Part shown: positions 7,871 through 15,637 of the stretch, piece by piece
How the letters are laid out: the number at the start of each line of letters is the position of its first letter
Position numbering within the stretch: position 1 is the stretch's first letter
NCBI GenBank assembly: GCA_900551665.1
Contig: URWW01000020.1
Span: forward strand, 1-29,361
Source: an uncultured Collinsella sp.
GTDB taxonomy: Bacteria > Actinomycetota > Coriobacteriia > Coriobacteriales > Coriobacteriaceae
DNA length: 29,361 nt
Direction of reading: 5' to 3'
Position numbers and translations under genes: made by a program
Notes under the pieces: model-generated
Seen by the model: the letters and a program-made list of their open reading frames with translations, nothing else
What the model was told of the DNA's origin: nothing
Databases searched by the model: none

Positions 7871-9145
7871 ATGTTTGATATAGATTTGCCATATGACCGA
7901 GGACGGATGCATCTGAGCCTGCCGGATGAAAGCGTCGTCGGCGTGCTCGCGGGCAAACAGGGAGACTTCACGCCCGACGCTGGGCAGGAGGAGCTCGTCG
8001 AGCGGGCGCTCGACACCCCTTACGACTCGCCCACACTCGAGCAGCTCTGCCAGGGCAAACGTGACATCGTGATCATCAGCTCCGATCACACGCGCCCGGT
8101 TCCCTCACGCGTGACGATGCCCATCCTGCTGCGTCGCATTCACGCGGCGGCACCCGAGGCGCATGTGCGCATCCTCGTGGCGACCGGCATGCACCGTGCG
8201 TCCACACATGAGGAGCTCGTGGACAAGTATGGCGAACGCATCGTCGCCGAAGAGGAGATCGTGATGCACGTCGCCACCGACGACGAGGCGATGGTCGCAA
8301 TCGGGACCCTGCCCTCCGGCGGCGAGTGCATCATCAACCGTATCGCCGCCGAAGCCGACCTGCTGCTCGCCGAGGGCTTCATCGAGCCACATTTCTTCGC
8401 CGGCTTCTCGGGGTCTCGCAAGTCGGTGCTGCCGGGCGTGGCCTCCTACAAGACCATCATGTACAACCACAACGGGCAGTTCGTGCACGACCCGCGGTCG
8501 CGAGCGGGCATCATCGAGGGCAACCGCGTGCACGACGACATGATGGCCGCCGCCGAAATGGCGGGCCTCGCCTTCATCCTGAACGTCGTGCTGGACGGAG
8601 AGCACCATGTCATCGGAGCGTTCGCGGGCGACATCCATGCGGCGCACGAGGCGGGTTGCGATTTTGTGCGCGGGCTCGCCGGCGTGAGCGCCGTGGACTG
8701 CGACGTTGCCATCACCACCAACGGCGGCTATCCGCTCGACCAGAACATCTACCAGGCCGTCAAGGGCATGACCGCCGCTGAAGCAACGCTCGACGAAGGC
8801 GGCGTCATCATCGCGGTCGCGGGATGCGCCGACGGCCACGGCGGAGAGGGCTTCTTCAAAAACATCGCGGAAAACGACCCCGCCGCGTTCGAACGCTCCT
8901 GCATCGACCGTCCCAAGGACCAGACACTGCCCGACCAGTGGACCGCCCAAATCTTCGCGCGCATCCTCGCCCATCATCCGGTCATCCTAGTGAGCGACCT
9001 ATGCGACCACGAAATGATTCGAGCCATGCACATGTCGCCCGCAAGCACCGTCGACGAGGCCGTGCAGCTGGCGCGCGAGCTCAAGGGGACGAATGCACGC
9101 TTCGCCGTCATCCCCGATGGGCTCGGCGTCGTCGTCACGCGCTGA
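7871..9145 (+). CDS. larA: Nickel-dependent lactate racemase LarA
   Basis: A 424-residue LarA. It interconverts D- and L-lactate (or a related 2-hydroxyacid) using the nickel-pincer nucleotide cofactor. Every catalytic position recalled for the L. plantarum enzyme falls at the same number here: Arg75 in DHTRP, His108 in ATGMH, His174 in EPHFFAGFSG, Lys184 (cofactor attachment) in SGSRKSVLPG, His200 (nickel ligand) in MYNHN, and Gln295/Lys298 in YQAVKG. Length is normal. Cofactor synthesis needs LarB, LarC and LarE, none of which is in the window. Some family members act on other hydroxyacids, so lactate is likely rather than proven. ATG 7871 has AGAGAGGG upstream. It is followed 99 nt later by larD, same strand. 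Confidence 0.93.
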   Translation: MFDIDLPYDRGRMHLSLPDESVVGVLAGKQGDFTPDAGQEELVERALDTPYDSPTLEQLCQGKRDIVIISSDHTRPVPSRVTMPILLRRIHAAAPEAHVRILVATGMHRASTHEELVDKYGERIVAEEEIVMHVATDDEAMVAIGTLPSGGECIINRIAAEADLLLAEGFIEPHFFAGFSGSRKSVLPGVASYKTIMYNHNGQFVHDPRSRAGIIEGNRVHDDMMAAAEMAGLAFILNVVLDGEHHVIGAFAGDIHAAHEAGCDFVRGLAGVSAVDCDVAITTNGGYPLDQNIYQAVKGMTAAEATLDEGGVIIAVAGCADGHGGEGFFKNIAENDPAAFERSCIDRPKDQTLPDQWTAQIFARILAHHPVILVSDLCDHEMIRAMHMSPASTVDEAVQLARELKGTNARFAVIPDGLGVVVTR

Positions 9146-9244
9146 CGCATCGGCCCGCCAAATTAGATCGCCGCCGTCGGCAGATCAGCACGACACGCCG
9201 CGGCGACGATCGCCTCAGACGAAACGACCACCGAAAGGAACCCC

Positions 9245-9976
9245 ATGATCAACCATCTCTTCGCCGAATTCGCCTCGACCGCCCTCATGATCGTCTTCGG
9301 CGTCGGCGTGCACTGCGATATCACGCTCAAGGGCAGCAAGTATCGCGACTCCGGCCACATGTTCGCCATCACCACCTGGTCATTCGGCATCAGCGTCTGC
9401 CTGTTCATCTTCGGCGGCGTGTGCATGAACCCGGCCATGGCGCTCTGCCAGGCGATCGTCGGCCTCATCCCCTGGAGCAGCGTGGTGCCCTTCGCCATCG
9501 CCGAGATGCTGGGCGGCGTTGTGGGCGCATGCATCGCCTGGCTCATCTACGCAGACGATTTCCGCGCCTCCGAGGGCGAGGTCGACGGCGTCGCCATCCG
9601 CAACATTTTCTCGACCAACCCCACGCCCGAGTCCTACAACCTGGTGCGCAATTTCTGCATCGAGGCGTTCGACACCTTCGTGTTCCTCACCGGCATCCTG
9701 TGCATCGCCGCCCATGCGGGCGACAACCTGCTCGGTCTGGGCATCGGTGTGGGCCTTCTCGTCTGGGCCGTGGGCATGGGGCTTGGAGGCGTGACCGGAT
9801 TCGCCATGAACCAGGCGCGCGACCTCGGCCCCCGCATCGCCTACCAGCTGCTGCCCATTCGCGGCAAGGTGGACAACAACTGGCTTTACGGCCTGGTGGT
9901 GCCCGGAATCGCCCCGTTCGTGGGCGCCGTCGCCGCCGCGCTGTTCACCACGTCCGTGCTCGGAATCGTGTTCTAG
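9245..9976 (+). CDS. larD: MIP-family aquaglyceroporin, LarD-like lactate channel
   Basis: A 243-residue major intrinsic protein with six membrane segments. The first pore motif is intact (GGVCMNPAMAL, Asn62-Pro63-Ala64). The second reads MNQARDLGP (Asn189-Gln190-Ala191), so proline is replaced by glutamine. The following Arg192, part of the selectivity filter, and the glyceroporin-type Asp193 are kept. In L. plantarum LarD, encoded with LarA, is an aquaglyceroporin that passes lactic acid, and the neighbourhood supports the same role here. Plain glycerol or water transport cannot be excluded. AAAGGAA precedes ATG 9245 at ideal spacing. It is the last gene of the lar unit. Confidence 0.82.
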   Translation: MINHLFAEFASTALMIVFGVGVHCDITLKGSKYRDSGHMFAITTWSFGISVCLFIFGGVCMNPAMALCQAIVGLIPWSSVVPFAIAEMLGGVVGACIAWLIYADDFRASEGEVDGVAIRNIFSTNPTPESYNLVRNFCIEAFDTFVFLTGILCIAAHAGDNLLGLGIGVGLLVWAVGMGLGGVTGFAMNQARDLGPRIAYQLLPIRGKVDNNWLYGLVVPGIAPFVGAVAAALFTTSVLGIVF

Positions 9977-10004
9977 CCAAGAAAGGCGCCCGGGCGCGTG
10001 CGGA

Positions 10005-10035
10005 CGCCGACAAGGATTCCCAAAAGCTGTCGGCG
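10005..10035 (+). terminator. Stem-loop after larD, possible terminator
   Basis: CGCCGACA / TGTCGGCG, 8 bp with a 15-nt loop, 29 nt beyond the larD stop. No T-run follows, so termination is only suggested by position. Confidence 0.4.
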
Positions 10036-10112
10036 CCCGTATTCAGCACGCGCTCGCCGAGCTGATGCAACATCTGCAAAAAACGTGGCTCTCTTGAGAG
10101 CCCATCGCCCTA

Positions 10113-10250
10113 GGGGTCGAGCTTTTTCGTATCGATTCCGCTTCGAGCCAAGTACAGCCTCATCTGAGCCGCCCAAATCCTGGGCTTTCCCTCTTTGATG
10201 ACCGCCCATACTCTGACTTTTCTAAAAAAGATACGAAAAAGCTCGACCCC
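10113..10250. repeat. 138-bp element with perfect 21-bp terminal inverted repeats
   Basis: The left arm 10113-10133 (GGGGTCGAGCTTTTTCGT plus ATC) is the exact reverse complement of 10230-10250. The 96-bp interior has no gene but contains GCCCA-aatcc-TGGGC followed by a T/C-rich tail (10171-10196). The layout resembles a MITE-like or REP-like element, or a very long RNA hairpin. No target-site duplication is visible. Confidence 0.7.
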
Positions 10251-10364
10251 CACTTCCCAAAGGCGCCCCAGACAACGATCAGACCAACCTCACCTGAGCG
10301 GCCTTCCCCTCTACTGGCCAAAACCTATCCTCAATCTGATACAAATACCCAATATATCTGCAGG

Positions 10365-10393
10365 TAGATACCGTTAATTGACCAATAGATACC
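10365..10393. repeat. TAGATACC direct repeat, 21-bp period, before the orphan nuclease gene
   Basis: TAGATACCGTT (10365) and TAGATACCATT (10386) lie in the same orientation exactly 21 bp, or two helical turns, apart, 52-80 bp upstream of the ATG. They could be operator half-sites. The regulator is unknown. Confidence 0.5.
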
Positions 10394-10444
10394 ATTCGGC
10401 AAAGACCGTTGCGACCGTCGCAGCACATCCGTATCCTCTCCACC

Positions 10445-11503
10445 ATGACTAAGATTCTCTGCGACATATCAGCTCTCCGGTACTACAGGACACCGCCGCG
10501 ATATCTCTATGCCCTTCCGCCCATCCCCGACTTCGACACGCCCTACGGGAGGTCGCAACTGCGCAAATCCCCTATCGCCGCAACCATCATTGGTGTCCCC
10601 ATCCATGCGCTCCGAATCGATCAGGGCCGACTCACCTCGACGCTTGTAAAGCAGCACCTGTGGACCAAGCGCATGCCGGCCGAAGCCGTCATCGACACGC
10701 CCTTCGATGTCTCCGTAACTTCCCCCCTTATGACTCTGCTCATGCTTTCGACGCATCTGGACCCCATCCAGACCGCTTTGCTCATCTACGAATTTACTGG
10801 CACGTTCTCGTTTTTCACGCCCAATTGCGACCTGGATAAGTCGATTTTTCAAGCCGTTAATCGACATGCGTTTGAGAAGCTCGACTCCTGGCAGCGGATC
10901 ATCAACGCAAAGGGGATACCGACCGAGCTCTGGCGAAGGCCGCCACTCCTCGAGCTGGATGACATCCAAGAGCTGATCGATAGCGAAAAGGGCATGCGAG
11001 GAAGGAACCGTCTGGCGCAGGCGCTGCGATACGTCACAGGTAAAACAGCATCGCCCTTCGAGGCAAAGGCTTCCATGCTCATAGGATCGTCATGGCAATT
11101 GGGCGGCCTCGGACTAGGGCAGTTTGAAAATAACAAGAGAATTAAGCTCGACGACTCCGCACGGCAGATCTGCGGCCAAAAGAATGCATACGGCGACCTT
11201 GTCTGGGAGGAAACACCCACGCACCCCATGGTTGTTGTTGAGTGTCAAGGTGAAATGGTACACGACGCCCCTGGACGTGCGCGAGCCGACGATGATCGGG
11301 CGCTCGCACTCGAGAGCATGGGAGCGCGGGTGATTCGCATCTCCCATAGCCAAATCGCGCGCTGTGACCGCTTCGACTTACTTGCAAAGCGACTAGTGTG
11401 CACCCTGGGTGCCGCCATCCCGCCCTCCACGCCGGAAACCGCCAGACGGCAGGAACATATGCGCGGCATACTCTTTAGCTCGTGGCCATATTGCAAGGAT
11501 TAA
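10445..11503 (+). CDS. Orphan AbiEi-like protein with PD-(D/E)xK nuclease-type C-terminus
   Basis: A 352-residue protein. Residues 1-130 look like the AbiEi-type front half of coriobacterial proteins (ISALRYYRTPP, then VTSPLMTLLMLSTHLD and IYEFTGTFSFF). The C-terminal half resembles Vsr/DUF559-type nuclease folds: Glu206 in SPFEAKASML, Asp251 in YGDLVW, and VVVECQGEMVH, where the usual E-x-K reads E-x-Q (Glu266/Gln268). It may bind DNA and may or may not cut it. There is no partner toxin such as AbiEii beside it. The gene is visibly less GC-biased in third codon positions than its neighbours, suggesting transfer. ATG 10445 lacks a good SD; a TTG at 10409 in frame is an alternative. Family placement is by recognition, function unknown. 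Confidence 0.6.
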   Translation: MTKILCDISALRYYRTPPRYLYALPPIPDFDTPYGRSQLRKSPIAATIIGVPIHALRIDQGRLTSTLVKQHLWTKRMPAEAVIDTPFDVSVTSPLMTLLMLSTHLDPIQTALLIYEFTGTFSFFTPNCDLDKSIFQAVNRHAFEKLDSWQRIINAKGIPTELWRRPPLLELDDIQELIDSEKGMRGRNRLAQALRYVTGKTASPFEAKASMLIGSSWQLGGLGLGQFENNKRIKLDDSARQICGQKNAYGDLVWEETPTHPMVVVECQGEMVHDAPGRARADDDRALALESMGARVIRISHSQIARCDRFDLLAKRLVCTLGAAIPPSTPETARRQEHMRGILFSSWPYCKD

Positions 11504-11517
11504 ACCAACCCGCACCC

Positions 11518-11540
11518 AGGGGCTGAGACTTTTCGCATCG
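11518..11540 (+). repeat. Degenerate third copy of the 10113 inverted-repeat arm
   Basis: 18 of 23 positions match 10112-10134, in the same orientation, starting 15 nt after the stop of the orphan nuclease gene. With the reverse arm at 10230-10250 it brackets that gene in inverted orientation. Confidence 0.5.
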
Positions 11541-11805
11541 TTGCCCAAAACCGCAAATTACACCACCTGCCGGCCCCGCTCCTACCTGCAGGTTTGCAAT
11601 GGCCATTACCTTTTATACTTCATGTATTTCAAAAACAATACGAACAACCTCTGCCCCTCCGGCGCCTGAAACCGAACGGCGGGCTTATTTAGACTCGAAT
11701 CGCCCATAAAAGCGGCGGCAGATACCACACGCGCCCAAAAACCCACCACTTACCGACATGTCATCCTGCAAAAGCGACATCTGTCTCTTTTTACGACGGT
11801 GAACC

Positions 11806-11811
11806 TATAAT
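11806..11811 (+). promoter_or_regulatory. TATAAT -10 box for the small membrane protein gene
   Basis: A perfect TATAAT about 38 nt upstream of the ATG at 11850. The region 16-18 bp further upstream is T-rich but has no clear TTGACA. Confidence 0.55.
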
Positions 11812-11849
11812 CACGCCATCCCATCATGCCCCGTGAATCGAGGTCTCCC

Positions 11850-12377
11850 ATGAAAACCATCAAACGGTATTGGGCAGCATTGGACGACGCTTCGCACAAG
11901 GCCATTAAGAAAGCCGCTTTCCTCGGCCCGCTTCTTGGGCTTGCGCTACTAGCCGTCTACCTCATCCTGTTCTACAAAGAACTGTTTCAGGGAACTCTGG
12001 GGGATGACGCCGCCCTTAAGCTGGTCCTTCTTCCATTACTCATCATCACGGCGGCGGCGCTCAGCCTGTACTCCTGCGTGCTGATATTCCGAGCGCACAA
12101 GGCCATCAAGAAAAACCTGTTCGCGCACCCCGAAAATGCGCCCCGCACTTCGAACACCTGGACGCATACGGACGGCCTTATCCTCGCACTGGCATTGATA
12201 GGCATCACGTCAATCCCTGCCTCGATCTTGGGCTTTGCCATGAACATTGTTTTCAAATCGATGGTTTTCTATGAGCAAAATTCGGCGGTAAGCCTCCTCG
12301 CTTGGCCCATTATCGGATTGATGCTCGCCCCCGTCGCGGCCAAGCGCTCAATCCCCCTACCCCCTGACCACATCTAG
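11850..12377 (+). CDS. Small four-helix membrane protein, unknown function
   Basis: A 175-residue protein not recognised from any family. Four hydrophobic segments lie at about 22-42, 57-80, 108-132 and 146-164. The six residues HKAIKK occur twice, at 16-21 just before helix 1 and at 83-88 just after helix 2, which suggests an internal duplication or paired basic membrane-surface helices. No catalytic motif is seen. ATG 11850 is chosen over the in-frame ATG at 11826 because GAGGT lies about 6 nt upstream and the TATAAT box sits at sensible distance. Like the upstream orphan nuclease gene it uses more A/T-ending codons than the rest of the window, so both may belong to one transferred segment. 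It ends before a strong terminator. Confidence 0.65.
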   Translation: MKTIKRYWAALDDASHKAIKKAAFLGPLLGLALLAVYLILFYKELFQGTLGDDAALKLVLLPLLIITAAALSLYSCVLIFRAHKAIKKNLFAHPENAPRTSNTWTHTDGLILALALIGITSIPASILGFAMNIVFKSMVFYEQNSAVSLLAWPIIGLMLAPVAAKRSIPLPPDHI

Positions 12378-12427
12378 TAAGCAGGCAGCGCTAAAGTCCA
12401 ACCGGCAAAATCCCTCCCAAACAGCAA

Positions 12428-12472
12428 CATCGGCCCGCCCCGTTCCGCACCGGGGCGGGCCGATGCCGTTTT
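12428..12472 (+). terminator. Strong intrinsic terminator after the small membrane protein gene
   Basis: A perfect 15-bp GC-rich stem (12428-12442 with 12451-12465), 8-nt loop, then CCGTTTT. It isolates the metal operon from upstream transcription. Confidence 0.85.
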
Positions 12473-12618
12473 CAAACATCATGCGGACCCCGAGACAACG
12501 GGAATGTCGTACGCACCGCAATGCCCTTGCCCCGACAAGCGCATCGCGCTGCTGGCAAATCTGGATTACACACCCTTACCCGAATCACCTTCCCTTGCAA
12601 ATCCAGGCAAGCTTTTCC

Positions 12619-12646
12619 TTGACATATGAGCATACGTTCATATAAT
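12619..12646 (+). promoter_or_regulatory. Consensus promoter of the metal efflux operon
   Basis: TTGACA (12619-12624) and TATAAT (12641-12646) with a 16-bp spacer, both perfect matches to the housekeeping consensus. The spacer is filled by operator 1, so a bound repressor would block RNA polymerase directly. Confidence 0.9.
12624..12643. promoter_or_regulatory. SmtB/ArsR-type operator 1
   Basis: ATATGA-gcatacgt-TCATAT, a 20-bp interrupted palindrome of the type bound by SmtB/CzrA family repressors. It lies within the promoter spacer and overlaps the -10 box. Confidence 0.85.
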
Positions 12647-12660
12647 CATTTGTAGTTGAT

Positions 12661-12680
12661 GTATGAGCATGTGTTCATAT
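12661..12680. promoter_or_regulatory. SmtB/ArsR-type operator 2
   Basis: A second copy of the palindrome, 17 of 20 identical to operator 1 and 37 bp downstream, ending 5 nt before the GGAGG of the repressor gene. Two sites suggest cooperative or graded repression. Confidence 0.8.
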
Positions 12681-12693
12681 GAGAGGAGGTACC

Positions 12694-13053
12694 ATGGATA
12701 CCCACGAGAACCAGCGCGGCCCGAACGCCGGCACCCCGGAGCGCACGTTGGACGACACCGCGGAGTCCCTCCCCGAGGAGGAGCTGCTCTACGACCTGGC
12801 CGACCTCTTCAAGGTCTTCAGCGACACCACGCGCATCAAGATCCTCTACGCCCTCATGAACGATGAGAAGAGCGTCAGCGAGATCGCCGAGAACCTCGGA
12901 GCCTCACAATCCGCAGTCTCCCATCAGCTGCGCATCCTCAAGCAGGCGCACCTGGTCAAATTCCGTCGCGACGGCCGCAACATCCACTACTCACTCGCCG
13001 ACGACCACGTCCTGACCATCCTCGACCAGGGCCTCACCCACATCTGCGAGTAG
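12694..13053 (+). CDS. ArsR/SmtB-family Zn(II)/Cd(II)-type metal-sensing repressor
   Basis: A 119-residue winged-helix repressor. The recognition region is SVSEIAENLGASQSAVSHQL (60-79). The metal site at the dimer alpha5 helix is intact: Asp103, His105, His116 and Glu119 have exactly the D-x-H, 10-residue gap, H-x-x-E spacing of cyanobacterial SmtB, which senses Zn. The alpha3N cysteine site (CxC) used for Cd/Pb sensing by CadC is absent. Glu119 is the very last residue, so even a small C-terminal loss would break the sensor. It should bind its own two operators and leave them when Zn (or Cd, Co) binds. ATG 12694 is set by GGAGG at 5-6 nt; an ATG at 12679 lies inside operator 2 and lacks an SD. 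Confidence 0.92.
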   Translation: MDTHENQRGPNAGTPERTLDDTAESLPEEELLYDLADLFKVFSDTTRIKILYALMNDEKSVSEIAENLGASQSAVSHQLRILKQAHLVKFRRDGRNIHYSLADDHVLTILDQGLTHICE

Positions 13054-13059
13054 CCCTCA

Positions 13060-13090
13060 CCTCAATTTAGGGACTGTCCCCAAATTGAGG
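13060..13090. repeat. REP-like palindrome between the repressor and HMA genes
   Basis: A 31-nt hairpin: 9-bp outer stem (CCTCAATTT / AAATTGAGG), one mismatch, 4-bp inner stem and 3-nt loop. The core resembles dispersed CAATTTrGGGAC elements, with a relative at 25534-25565. In the operon it may dampen read-through or protect mRNA ends. Confidence 0.65.
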
Positions 13091-13156
13091 AGCCGCGAGT
13101 AAACGCCCATCCGGGCGATCTCGATAGTTTTCCAAACCAACGGAAAGGAACCCATC

Positions 13157-13375
13157 ATGCGTAAGGTATTCAAGCTCGACGAGATTGACTGCGCCGTGTG
13201 CGCCGGCAAGCTCGAGGAGGCCATCAAGAAGCTCGACGGCGTGCAGGACGCCAAGATCAACTTCCTCACCCAGAAGCTCACCCTCGAGGCTGCCGACGAG
13301 GACTTCGACGCCGTCCTCGATGCCGTGGTCAAGCTCACCGCCGAGGTCGAGCCCGACTGCGAGATCCTGCGCTAA
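13157..13375 (+). CDS. Free-standing heavy-metal-associated (HMA) domain metallochaperone
   Basis: A 72-residue single HMA domain, ferredoxin-like, with DCAVC (Asp11, Cys12, Cys15). The acidic residue just before the first Cys is typical of Zn/Cd-type HMA domains such as that of ZntA. The ATPase encoded next has no N-terminal HMA domain, so this looks like the domain encoded as a separate protein. It probably delivers Zn/Cd to the pump or regulates it. AAAGGAA precedes ATG 13157. A REP-like hairpin and a small CGCCC/GGGCG stem (13104-13117) lie between it and the repressor gene. Confidence 0.88.
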   Translation: MRKVFKLDEIDCAVCAGKLEEAIKKLDGVQDAKINFLTQKLTLEAADEDFDAVLDAVVKLTAEVEPDCEILR

Positions 13376-13393
13376 GACGCGCACGCTGCGCGA

Positions 13394-13435
13394 CGCCCGC
13401 CGACGGCGCCGAGCGAACTGCGCGGTCGGCGGGTG
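13394..13435 (+). other. GC-rich stem-loop between the HMA and ATPase genes
   Basis: CCCGCCGAC / GTCGGCGGG plus two further pairs, an 11-bp stem with a 20-nt loop, without a T-run. It may partly terminate transcription or stabilise the upstream message, making more chaperone than pump. Inference only. Confidence 0.5.
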
Positions 13436-13502
13436 CCCGCCAAGCCCGCACAGATACCCGTGAACCGCCGACGACCGGCGCGCCCCATCGATTGGACCAT
13501 TC

Positions 13503-15431
<1,929 letters not shown>

Positions 15432-15463
15432 CGGCGCGAGTACACGCCCGCATCACCCATATG

Positions 15464-15492
15464 ACGCCCCGTCGATCCCGGCGGGGCGTTTT
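15464..15492 (+). terminator. Intrinsic terminator of the metal operon
   Basis: ACGCCCCG / CGGGGCGT stem (15464-15471 with 15482-15489), 10-nt loop, running into TTTT, 33 nt after the ATPase stop. Confidence 0.85.
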
Positions 15493-15585
15493 GCATCGTG
15501 GGAGGCCGAATCAGGCCGGCAAACCGCTTTTCGCGAGCGCGGCGCCCTTCGTCGAGGGCGCTCGCCCGCCGGCTCCCAGCCATGG

Positions 15586-15591
15586 CATAAT
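15586..15591 (+). promoter_or_regulatory. Candidate -10 box for the MFS gene
   Basis: CATAAT about 47-52 nt upstream of the GTG start. The upstream -35 position is GC-rich and does not match. Confidence 0.3.
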
Positions 15592-15637
15592 GGTCAATTT
15601 GAACACCGACGACGCCTAAACCACGATGGGAGCACCC

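Larger units (their letters stand above)
9977..10444. other. Repeat-rich intergenic region after larD
   Basis: 468 bp without a supportable gene. It holds a GCGCCCGGGCGC palindrome (9986-9997), an 8-bp stem-loop (10005-10035), a 7-bp hairpin GGCTCTC/GAGAGCC (10087-10102) whose - strand side is followed by a T-run, a 138-bp element with 21-bp inverted ends (10113-10250), and the two TAGATACC repeats before the next gene. Confidence 0.6.
11504..11849. other. AT-richer intergenic region
   Basis: 346 bp between the orphan nuclease gene and the small membrane protein gene. It holds the degenerate repeat arm, a CTACCTGCAG copy that is the reverse complement of CTGCAGGTAG at 10358, and a TATAAT promoter box near its end. 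No RNA gene recognised. Confidence 0.5.
12378..12693. other. Intergenic region with terminator and metal-responsive promoter
   Basis: 316 bp between the membrane protein gene and the ArsR-type repressor gene. It contains, in order, a strong terminator (12428-12472), about 150 bp in which I see nothing, and the TTGACA/TATAAT promoter with two SmtB-type operators (12619-12680). Confidence 0.7.

Noticed and set aside
9973..10209. 78-codon - strand frame over the repeat region after larD
   Set aside because: Arg/Ala-rich, no SD, crosses several hairpins and the left arm of the inverted-repeat element.
10113..10250. Insertion sequence
   Set aside because: Inverted ends are present but the element is 138 bp with no transposase frame and no target-site duplication; listed as a MITE/REP-like repeat instead.
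11620..11667. 15-codon peptide frame after a TATACT
   Set aside because: No SD and no conserved feature; too short to support.
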